A DNA stretch of 64,000 nt from Sphaerochaeta sp. Phil3 (GTDB lineage Bacteria > Spirochaetota > Spirochaetia > Sphaerochaetales > Sphaerochaetaceae). Below are positions 35,009-42,247 of this stretch, piece after piece. The DNA is taken from NCBI GenBank assembly GCA_001940825.1, contig MSGT01000012.1:1-64000 (forward strand). Direction: 5' to 3'. The position numbers were made by a program, and so were the translations under genes. The notes beneath the pieces are model-generated. The model was not told the DNA's origin. It did no database searches and saw only the letters and a program-made list of their open reading frames with translations. Numbering within the stretch: the first letter of the stretch is position 1; each line of letters starts with the position of its first letter.

Positions 35009-36202
35009 ATGTTTACTAGATATAAGAAAAAGGCCGGCGCACTTGAAGCTGTAGCAAAGGTTTATTCTCGGCAGGAGCACGGAATCGACCCAACTCTGAT
35101 TGACAGTGACGCCGTTAGCGTGATCGAAAGGCTCGTCTCAAGGGGCTACGAGTCGTATATAGTGGGTGGGGCAGTAAGGGACCTTCTTCTTGGCCGTGTT
35201 CCAAAGGACTTCGATGTGGCTACAGCTGCGTCTCCGCGTGTTGTACACAACATGTTCGGCCGTCAGTCCATGATAATAGGGCGAAGATTCAAGATCGTCC
35301 ACGTCATGTTTGGCAAGAAGATAATAGAGGTCACCACATTCCGCAGCCTTGAGGATCATGCAGACGACAACGACAATGTCTTTGGCACCATAGAGGAGGA
35401 CTGCAGGCGCCGCGACTATTCCATAAACAGCCTGTACTACGATCCACTCACTTGTACCGTGATAGATTTCACAGGTGCCATGGACGATTTCAGGAAAAAG
35501 CGCCTTGTATCCCTCATCCCCCTGAACAAGACCTTCGTAGAGGATCCCGTGCGTATGGTCCGTGGTATAAAGTACTCCGTCACCACCGGCTTCTTCATGT
35601 CCCTTGCCCTACGGCATTCCATAAGGAAGTATGCCCCTCTTCTTCAGAACGTAAGCACCTCCCGCATGACTGAGGAGATAAACAAGATACTGGCCTGTGG
35701 CATGAGCTCTCCAATCTTCAAGGCTCTGTTCGATTACGGACTTCTTTCCTACATGCTTCCGTGCCTAGCTGTGTATGGCAGGTACCCGCAGCTGTACGAA
35801 TCCCTTGGAAAACTCGATGCAAAGGTCAACGAGGCGGCCGACGACACTCGCCGCAAAAGCCTTCCCAAGGCCATCATGTACCTGTCGCTTGTAAACCCGT
35901 TCATAGCCGATAACCCCGATATTACCGATGTCCGAGAGGTCTTCCAGGACACTCTGCGACAGACCAAGGTCCTCTTGAGCCCCATGACACCACCTAGGTT
36001 CGAACTGGAATCCACAAGCGTCATGCATATGCGTATGCGTGGCATAAACGTTCCAAAGGGTTCTGTGAAGGGAAAGAAGCGCGAAGGTAAGGGAGCTTCA
36101 GAGCAGTCTGGACGCTCTGGTCAGTCCCGTCGTTCCAGACAATCCAGCCAATCTGGACAATCTAGGCAGTCTGGGCAATCTAGCCGCTCTAAAACGGTCT
36201 AG
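35009..36202 (+). CDS. pcnB: Poly(A) polymerase/PcnB-like nucleotidyltransferase with repeat tail
   Basis: This 397-residue class II nucleotidyltransferase has motif A YIVGGAVRDLLLGRVPKDFDVATAA with the DxD pair. EVTTFRSLED, RRRDYSINSLYYDP and FVEDPVRMVRGIKYS complete the head and neck domains. This pattern, with RRRDY and no HD domain, is PcnB-like, so it may add poly(A) tails to RNA while the separate gene at 19206 adds CCA. The last 33 or so residues are a low-complexity Ser/Arg/Gln/Gly tail encoded by a period-9 DNA repeat. No clear ribosome site precedes the ATG. Confidence 0.85.
   Translation: MFTRYKKKAGALEAVAKVYSRQEHGIDPTLIDSDAVSVIERLVSRGYESYIVGGAVRDLLLGRVPKDFDVATAASPRVVHNMFGRQSMIIGRRFKIVHVMFGKKIIEVTTFRSLEDHADDNDNVFGTIEEDCRRRDYSINSLYYDPLTCTVIDFTGAMDDFRKKRLVSLIPLNKTFVEDPVRMVRGIKYSVTTGFFMSLALRHSIRKYAPLLQNVSTSRMTEEINKILACGMSSPIFKALFDYGLLSYMLPCLAVYGRYPQLYESLGKLDAKVNEAADDTRRKSLPKAIMYLSLVNPFIADNPDITDVREVFQDTLRQTKVLLSPMTPPRFELESTSVMHMRMRGINVPKGSVKGKKREGKGASEQSGRSGQSRRSRQSSQSGQSRQSGQSSRSKTV
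36101..36199. repeat. Degenerate 9-bp tandem array in the pcnB 3' end
   Basis: About ten 9-mers of form C-A/G-N-TCY-NNN, consensus CAATCTGGN, encode repeated Q/R-S-X tripeptides. The array ends at the pcnB stop, between the convergent pcnB and P-loop genes. Confidence 0.75.
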
Positions 36203-36224
36203 TTTTGGTTTTGAAAGTTGCTCT

Positions 36225-37085
36225 CTACCACGCAAGGGCTATTACGGTTGCCTTGTGTATTAGGATGCCGCCGTACTTCTCAAGGGAATCTGATATGTAC
36301 TCCTCCAGCTCAAGCCTTGCCTGGATGGAAAGCTTCTGAGGCGTCTTTATCGTTATCTCAAGGTCATAGCCCTCGTCCCCCTTCGTGTAGGTGACCTTCT
36401 CCACCTTAAGTGTTGTTCCGTACTCGCTCAGGCAGTGGTTAACCATTTGGGTTATGGCCACTTCGCTTATGGAGGCGGCTTCCTGTTTGCTGAACTCTGG
36501 ACACACAAGGGTCTTCTCGACTGTCTGAAGCCTTGTCTTGAAAGGCAGGAACGGCAGCCGTTTCTTGAGCCCTACTAGTATGGAGTCGTAGACTATGGAG
36601 GGGTAGTTCCTCGTTATCTGAAGTGGAGGGACGGGGATGACGTGCTTGCCTTCCGTGTAGCGGATGCGCATTGCGGTGTCTATCTCCTCCTTGGTGGCTA
36701 TGTCCTCTATATGTATTATGGTGCTTGGATCCGGGAGGTTGAGCCTTCTTGCTATCTTCACGGCCATCTTATCCGACGTCCCTATGATCAGGATCTTCTT
36801 GAACTTCTCGTTCTGAAGCGCTGTGAGGACCTCCTGCAGGTGCTCTGGATCCTGGAACAGGGCCCTCTTGACGGCTGTGAGGAAGTTCGTCTCCTGCTTT
36901 GCGCTCTTTCCCGATATTATCCTATCGTTTCTTATGAGAAGCCCGTCGTCCACTATGAGCGGTATGTGGTATTTGTCCGCAACCAGCTGAGCCCTGAAGC
37001 TCTTGCCCGTACCGCTACGGCCAACCAGGGCGTATACCTTTATGGGTGAGGGTTTGAACAAAGCTGAAAGCGACGGCATTTTCAT
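36225..37085 (-). CDS. P-loop NTPase of unknown function
   Basis: I do not recognise a named family. The 286-residue protein opens with a clear Walker A, YALVGRSGTGKSFRAQLVA, near residue 18. Features of a small kinase-like P-loop fold follow (LIVDDGLLI, KKILIIGTSDKMAVKIA). The C-terminal 100 residues (VEKVTYTKGDEGYDLEITIK to LEKYGGILIHKATVIAL) form a separate alpha/beta domain reminiscent of Asp23/KH-type folds. It is divergent from the rnf operon. There is no Shine-Dalgarno, but a perfect TATAAT sits 7 nt before the ATG at 37085, so the mRNA may be leaderless. Confidence 0.75.
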   Translation of the reverse strand: MKMPSLSALFKPSPIKVYALVGRSGTGKSFRAQLVADKYHIPLIVDDGLLIRNDRIISGKSAKQETNFLTAVKRALFQDPEHLQEVLTALQNEKFKKILIIGTSDKMAVKIARRLNLPDPSTIIHIEDIATKEEIDTAMRIRYTEGKHVIPVPPLQITRNYPSIVYDSILVGLKKRLPFLPFKTRLQTVEKTLVCPEFSKQEAASISEVAITQMVNHCLSEYGTTLKVEKVTYTKGDEGYDLEITIKTPQKLSIQARLELEEYISDSLEKYGGILIHKATVIALAW

Positions 37086-37092
37086 GGTTAAC

Positions 37093-37098
37093 ATTATA
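37093..37098 (-). promoter_or_regulatory. -10 box of the P-loop NTPase gene
   Basis: TATAAT on the minus strand lies exactly 7 nt before the start codon, the same geometry as at the cysteine desulfurase gene (29822-29827) and, with TATATT, at cca (20566-20571). Confidence 0.55.
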
Positions 37099-37136
37099 GG
37101 GAAAGTGATATAGAATGAAAAGGATAGAACAAAAGG

Positions 37137-37159
37137 GAACCTGCAGGATATGCAGGTTC
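37137..37159 (+). promoter_or_regulatory. Perfect hairpin in the rnfC leader
   Basis: A 9-bp perfect inverted repeat (37137-37145 with 37151-37159, 5-nt loop) lies 23 bp before the rnfC start, with no T-run. It could be an operator or an mRNA stability/translation element. Confidence 0.45.
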
Positions 37160-37182
37160 TGACATAAACCGGAGGAGTAGAT

Positions 37183-38487
37183 TTGAATCTTTCAACATTT
37201 AGGAAGGGGGGAGTGCACCCTCCTGAGAGGAAGGAGTATGCCAACTCCAAGGCTTTGGTGCGCCTGCCCATTCCCTCTGAGCTTGTAGTTTCCATGTCCC
37301 AGCACCTGGGCGCTCCTGCAAAGCCAATCAAGGAGAAGGGCGACCACGTCGAGAAGGGCGAGAAGATAGCTCTGGCGTCCAGCTTCATATCAGCTGACGT
37401 CCACAGCCCCGTCTCTGGGACGATAAAGGACATAAGAAAGGTCACGATGGCCAACAGCGTCACCTGCGATGCGTTCGTCATTGAGCCGGATCCTCAGCAG
37501 CCTGAGGCGTTCACCAAGAAGGTGGACTATCAGGACTACAGCAAGGAGAAGCTCCTTGAGGAGATAAAGGACAAAGGCATAGTGGGTCTTGGCGGAGCCA
37601 CGTTTCCTCTTCACGTGAAGATAACGATCCCTGCAGGAAGGAAGGTCGATGCCCTTGTGATAAACGGGGTGGAGTGCGAACCGTACCTTACTGCGGACCA
37701 TAGGCTCATGCTTGAGAGGACCAAGGAGGTCCTTGAGGGCATAATGATATGCAACAGAATCCTCAATCCTGCAAGGACCATAATAGGGATAGAGGAGAAC
37801 AAGAAGGACGCTGCATTGGCGTTGGAGAAGGAGATAGAGCTCCGTTCCCTTCCAATAGAGGTGTGTCTTCTTAGGATGAAGTACCCCCAGGGAGATGAGA
37901 AACAGCTCATCAATGCAACGATAGGACGCGAGATTCCATCCGGCAAGCTTCCGTTGGACGTAGGTGCCGTAGTCGTGAACGTTGGGACCACGTACGCCGT
38001 ATATGAGGCTTTGGCCTACGGGAAGCCTTTGTATGAGAGGATCGTGACCGTTACAGGCGACTGCATAGCACAGCCCTGCAACGTCATAGCTCCAATAGGG
38101 GCCAAGGTGAAGAACCTCATTGCATTTGCAGGAGGGTTCTCCAAGGAGCCTGACAAACTCGTATCGGGAGGTCCCATGATGGGGTTCGCCTTCTATGACG
38201 AGGAGACTCCAATAGCAAAGGGTACAAGCGGAATCCTTGCCATAACGGACGAGAAGGACTATAGGAAGTCAGCATGCCTGAACTGCGGAAAATGCGTTGC
38301 GGCATGTCCAATAGGGCTTGTTCCAACAAAGCTCTATTCGCTCATAACCCATGCAAGGTACGAAGAGGCCATGGCCAACCACCTGATGGACTGCAAGGAA
38401 TGCGGCTGCTGTTCGTTCTCATGCCCGGCCCATCTCGACCTTGTCCATGCAATGAAGTTCGGAAAGAGAATGGGGAGGAAGAAATGA
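37183..38487 (+). CDS. rnfC: Rnf complex subunit C
   Basis: RnfC is the peripheral, NADH-binding and FMN-carrying subunit of the Rnf complex, which couples ferredoxin:NAD+ oxidoreduction to Na+ or H+ transport. The 434 residues have the glycine-rich NADH site GLGGATFPLHVKI and two [4Fe-4S] motifs, CLNCGKCVAACPIGL and CKECGCCSFSCPAHLDL. Translation starts at TTG 37183 behind GGAGGAG. It opens the operon rnfCDGEAB; most subunit genes overlap by 4 nt. Confidence 0.96.
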   Translation: MNLSTFRKGGVHPPERKEYANSKALVRLPIPSELVVSMSQHLGAPAKPIKEKGDHVEKGEKIALASSFISADVHSPVSGTIKDIRKVTMANSVTCDAFVIEPDPQQPEAFTKKVDYQDYSKEKLLEEIKDKGIVGLGGATFPLHVKITIPAGRKVDALVINGVECEPYLTADHRLMLERTKEVLEGIMICNRILNPARTIIGIEENKKDAALALEKEIELRSLPIEVCLLRMKYPQGDEKQLINATIGREIPSGKLPLDVGAVVVNVGTTYAVYEALAYGKPLYERIVTVTGDCIAQPCNVIAPIGAKVKNLIAFAGGFSKEPDKLVSGGPMMGFAFYDEETPIAKGTSGILAITDEKDYRKSACLNCGKCVAACPIGLVPTKLYSLITHARYEEAMANHLMDCKECGCCSFSCPAHLDLVHAMKFGKRMGRKK

Positions 38488-39548
38488 GGACCGTATCTAC
38501 ATCCCCGCACCTTCACAGCGGTGCGGATACCCAAAGGATAATGCTCTATGTGGTCTATGCCCTTCTGCCTTCCTGTGCATGGGGTGTGTTCGTGTTTGGA
38601 CTCAGGGCCGCCTTGGTTCTTGCCGTCTCGTTGGCGGCGGCTGTCCTTACGGAGTACCTTCTTGACCTTGTCTCCAAGGAAAGCACCCTTTGGGACTGCT
38701 CGGCCATAGTCACGGGTCTTTTGGTTGGCATGAACATGCCACCGGCAATTTCACTTTACATACCGGCAATAGCATCGGTCTTCGCCATAGCCGTCGTCAA
38801 ATGGACGTTTGGAGGGCTTGGTGCAAACTGGGCCAATCCAGCAATGGCTGGGCGTGTGTTCGTGTTCTTCTCGTTCACGTCGCAGATGAGCACATTCTCC
38901 CTTCCAAGGACGATCAAGGCCGTGGAGGTTGCAAGCCAGGCATCGCCTTTGTCCCTAGTCAAGACGGTTGCATCGTCGGGTCAGAGTGTGGGGCTTACGT
39001 CAATGCAGATACTTGCACAGCAGGGTGTAGCTACATCCTCGTTTGCTGACAGGGTTCAGGCTGCAACCGGTATAAGCGCCTACAACGTGGACGCGTTCTT
39101 TGGAAACATTCCGGGGTGCATAGGTGAAGTCTCCAAGCTGCTTTTGATACTTGGTGGCATATATCTTCTTATGAAGAAGGTCATTACATGGCATATCCCC
39201 GTATCGTTCATAGGATCTTTCGCAGTTCTTACATGGGTGTTCGGCGGCCTTCCTCTTGGTCTTGGATTCTTCCATGGAGAGGTCTTGGCCTCGATTCTCA
39301 GAGGCGGTCTCATCCTTGGTGCGTTCTTCATGGCCACGGACATGGTCACATCCCCTGTGACTCACAAGGGCATGCTGGTCTTTGGCTGCGGGTGCGGGGC
39401 CTTCACGTTCCTGTTCAGGACGTTTGGTTCCTTGCCTGAGGCTACGAGCGTCGCCATCCTCCTCATGAACATAGTGACGCCTACCATTGACAGGTTCATG
39501 AAGCCCAGGCTCTTCGGAGAGGTCAAAAAGGGAGGTGCGCAAGGATGA
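38484..39548 (+). CDS. rnfD: Rnf complex subunit D
   Basis: RnfD is an integral membrane subunit that normally carries covalent FMN. The 354 residues contain about nine hydrophobic segments, and the family block GGLGANWANPAMAGRVFVFF is clear. The usual flavinylation motif SGATPL appears here as SQASPL, with Ser in place of the FMN-bearing Thr and Gln in place of Gly. The ATG at 38484 overlaps the rnfC stop (ATGA). Confidence 0.94.
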   Translation: MRTVSTSPHLHSGADTQRIMLYVVYALLPSCAWGVFVFGLRAALVLAVSLAAAVLTEYLLDLVSKESTLWDCSAIVTGLLVGMNMPPAISLYIPAIASVFAIAVVKWTFGGLGANWANPAMAGRVFVFFSFTSQMSTFSLPRTIKAVEVASQASPLSLVKTVASSGQSVGLTSMQILAQQGVATSSFADRVQAATGISAYNVDAFFGNIPGCIGEVSKLLLILGGIYLLMKKVITWHIPVSFIGSFAVLTWVFGGLPLGLGFFHGEVLASILRGGLILGAFFMATDMVTSPVTHKGMLVFGCGCGAFTFLFRTFGSLPEATSVAILLMNIVTPTIDRFMKPRLFGEVKKGGAQG

Positions 39549-40105
39549 AAGGATACATAAGGACGGCGGTCGTCCTGGCCTGTATTTGCGCGGTTGCGGC
39601 CGTACTTCTTGCAGTCGTCAACTCAGTGACGACCCCATACATAGAAGCATACGAGAACGAAAAGGTGACGAGGGCCTTGGAAGAGGTATCGAACGGCCTT
39701 TCGATAGGTGAAAAGACTGTGGTGGAAGAGGGTTGCATAGATTACCTGCATCCTCTTTATGAAAACGGAAACCCTGCAGGCTATGTACTTGGCCTTACGA
39801 CAAGGGGCTATGGCGGCGACATAACGCTTCTTGCCGGATACGATGCAAGCGGAGCCGTAACGGCCGTCACGATTGTAAGCGACAGCGAGACCCCGGGCGT
39901 TGGAAAGAAGGCCCACAACGAAGGGTACATGGACAAGTTCATTGGTAAGGGCGGATCTGGAGAGGTCGTGCCTACATCCAAGAGCATGCTTTCAGAGACC
40001 GATTCCGCAGCCGTCAGCGGTGCTACCATGACGTTCTCCGGCATTTCGTCTGCACTCAAGGAAGGTGCGGACTACATCTATGCAATGAAGGAGGCTTCAA
40101 GATGA
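39545..40105 (+). CDS. rnfG: Rnf complex subunit G
   Basis: RnfG is a membrane-anchored flavoprotein subunit of Rnf. The 186 residues have one N-terminal transmembrane helix (about 7-28) and an FMN-binding domain exported to the outer side. The flavinylation motif AVSGATMTFSGI is intact, so Thr in SGAT should carry covalent FMN, attached by an ApbE enzyme not present in this window. It overlaps rnfD and rnfE by 4 nt each. Confidence 0.95.
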   Translation: MKGYIRTAVVLACICAVAAVLLAVVNSVTTPYIEAYENEKVTRALEEVSNGLSIGEKTVVEEGCIDYLHPLYENGNPAGYVLGLTTRGYGGDITLLAGYDASGAVTAVTIVSDSETPGVGKKAHNEGYMDKFIGKGGSGEVVPTSKSMLSETDSAAVSGATMTFSGISSALKEGADYIYAMKEASR

Positions 40106-40785
40106 GCAGGCATATCAAGGAACTTACCAAAGGACTGTTCAGGGAGAATCCAACCTTCATCATCATGCTTGGCATGTGTCCAACCCTTGCCGTCACCACT
40201 CAGCTGGTGAATGCATTGGGAATGGGGGCGGGCGTTCTCTTCGTTCTTCTTTTCAGCAACATATTCATATCCCTTCTGAAGAACATAATTCCAAACAGTG
40301 TAAGGATTCCGTGCTACGTCGTGGTCATTGCGTCGTTCGTGACCGTGGTCGAGATGGTGTTCCATGCATTCCTTCCAAGCGTCTATGAGGCTTTGGGTGT
40401 GTACCTTCCTCTAATAGTCGTCAACTGCATAATCCTTGGTAGAGCCGAGGCCTTTGCAAGCAAGAACTCCGTGCTCGATTCTGCATTGGATGCAATAGGG
40501 ATGGGTCTTGGCTTCACCATGTCACTCTCTCTTATATCCGTGATAAGGGAGGTCATTGGGGCTGGAACCATAACGTTCATACCAATAGGAGACTGGGACG
40601 GGGTGGTTCACATCCCGTTCATGGAAAGCTCTCCTGTAAGGGTCATGACGCTCGCAGCCGGGGCTCTGCTCCTCATGGGATATCTCAAGGCGTTCTTCCA
40701 GTGGGTCACCGAACGGAATGCTGCGAAAGCCAAGGCTTTGGAGAATCCCGTTCAGGAAGCCAAGACAGAGGAGGTGACTGAATGA
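40102..40785 (+). CDS. rnfE: Rnf complex subunit E
   Basis: This 227-residue integral membrane subunit has six predicted helices. The family motifs are GMCPTLAVTTQLVNALGMG and YLPLIVVNCIILGRAEAFASKN; cysteines in these two half-repeats hold the membrane-embedded Fe-S centre between RnfA and RnfE. It is 4-nt overlapped with both neighbours. Confidence 0.95.
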   Translation: MSRHIKELTKGLFRENPTFIIMLGMCPTLAVTTQLVNALGMGAGVLFVLLFSNIFISLLKNIIPNSVRIPCYVVVIASFVTVVEMVFHAFLPSVYEALGVYLPLIVVNCIILGRAEAFASKNSVLDSALDAIGMGLGFTMSLSLISVIREVIGAGTITFIPIGDWDGVVHIPFMESSPVRVMTLAAGALLLMGYLKAFFQWVTERNAAKAKALENPVQEAKTEEVTE

Positions 40786-41375
40786 GCTACATTGGAATAA
40801 TCGTGACGTATGTGTTCATAAGCAACTTCATACTCGTTCAGTTCATGGGCCTTTGCCCTTTCATTGGAGTTTCCAAAAACAGCGAGAGCGCCATTGGAAT
40901 GGGTCTTGCCGTAACGTTCGTAACCGGTGTTGCGTCCGTTGTGTGCTGGTGCGTCTACGAGGGGCTTCTTGTTCCGCTCAACCTTCAGTACCTCAAGACC
41001 ATAGCGTTCATACTAGTCATAGCCGCGCTTGTCCAGTTGGTCGAGATGGTTCTCAAGAAGATGAGCCCTGCGTTGTACAAGGCCCTTGGGATATTCCTTC
41101 CTCTCATAACGACCAACTGCGCTGTCCTGGGAATAGCCCTTATAAACGTTGACGAGTCGTTCAACCTGCTTGAGTCCTTCACTTCCGGAGTCTCTGCGGG
41201 TCTTGGCTTCACCATGGCCATAGTCCTTATGAGCAACATAAGGGAGCGCCTTGAACTCAAGCCTGTCAGAAGACTCTTCAAAGGCGTTCCAATAGCGTTC
41301 ATATCGGCGGGTCTCATGGCCCTTGCGTTCATGGCGTTCGACAAGACGCTTCTATACAACCTTGGTCTTGTGTGA
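40782..41375 (+). CDS. rnfA: Rnf complex subunit A
   Basis: This 197-residue integral membrane subunit is homologous to RnfE. It carries the paired motifs NFILVQFMGLCPFIGVSKN and FLPLITTNCAVLGIALIN, whose cysteines complete the intramembrane Fe-S centre. Six helices are expected. It is followed 12 bp downstream by rnfB. Confidence 0.96.
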   Translation: MSYIGIIVTYVFISNFILVQFMGLCPFIGVSKNSESAIGMGLAVTFVTGVASVVCWCVYEGLLVPLNLQYLKTIAFILVIAALVQLVEMVLKKMSPALYKALGIFLPLITTNCAVLGIALINVDESFNLLESFTSGVSAGLGFTMAIVLMSNIRERLELKPVRRLFKGVPIAFISAGLMALAFMAFDKTLLYNLGLV

Positions 41376-41387
41376 TAGGTGGATTTT

Positions 41388-42188
41388 ATGACAGCGATAC
41401 TTAATGCTTTTTTGATAATAGCCGGTCTTGGCGCCGTCCTTGGGCTTGGACTTGCAATAGCGGACCGCAAGCTTACTTCTCCAAAGGACAGCAAGCTTGA
41501 AGAGCTGGAAGGCATGATGCCTGGTGCCAACTGCGGAGGATGCGGTTTTGCAGGATGCTCGGCCTATGCCGATGCCGTATACCAAGGCAAGGTCCTTCCT
41601 GGCCTTTGCTCACCTGGTGGAGAAGAGCTTGCAAAGCGCATGGCCCAGGTCCTTGGCGTTGAAGTGAAGATGGCTCAGAAGAAGGTTGCGTACATATTCT
41701 GCAGCGGTGACTGCGAGAGCACTACGAAGGAGTTCGACTACAAAGGAATACCGGACTGCAACGCCGCCTCGATCCTCTTCAGGGGTGACAATGGATGCAA
41801 GTCAGGATGCCTTCATCTTGGCTCCTGTATGTCCGTTTGCACCACAGGTGCCATAAAGAGAAAGGAGAATGGAGCCCTTGAAGTGGATGCTTCGTTGTGC
41901 CAAGGCTGTGGAAGCTGCACGAAGGTATGTCCAAACGGAGTCATAAAGCTCATACCTGCGGACAGCCAGTACGTTGTGGCTTGCAACAGCCATGAAAAGG
42001 GCTCTGAAGTGAGGAAGGTCTGCAAAGTAGGGTGCATTGGATGCAGAATATGCGAAACAAAGTTCCCGGAGGCCGGTTTCACTGTTGACCAGAACCTCGC
42101 AACGTTGGATTATGATAAGGCATCCTTGGAAGAGGTGTGCAAAGCGGCCCAGGCCTGTCCTAGGCACATAATCAGAAAGAGAGTGTAG
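41388..42188 (+). CDS. rnfB: Rnf complex subunit B (ferredoxin-accepting)
   Basis: RnfB is the entry point for electrons from ferredoxin. The 266 residues comprise an N-terminal membrane helix and a 4Fe-4S domain with GANCGGCGFAGCSAYADAV near residue 47. Two further ferredoxin-type clusters appear as LGSCMSVCTTGAI and CQGCGSCTKVCPNGVI, and an extra Cys-rich stretch as CKVGCIGCRICETKF. I chose ATG 41388, with AGGTGG 5 nt upstream, over an in-frame GTG at 41379. It closes the rnf operon. Confidence 0.95.
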   Translation: MTAILNAFLIIAGLGAVLGLGLAIADRKLTSPKDSKLEELEGMMPGANCGGCGFAGCSAYADAVYQGKVLPGLCSPGGEELAKRMAQVLGVEVKMAQKKVAYIFCSGDCESTTKEFDYKGIPDCNAASILFRGDNGCKSGCLHLGSCMSVCTTGAIKRKENGALEVDASLCQGCGSCTKVCPNGVIKLIPADSQYVVACNSHEKGSEVRKVCKVGCIGCRICETKFPEAGFTVDQNLATLDYDKASLEEVCKAAQACPRHIIRKRV

Positions 42189-42247
42189 CCAACGCAATAG
42201 CGACCGCAATGGTGGTATAGCTTGGAAGGCACGAAAGGAACCATAAG

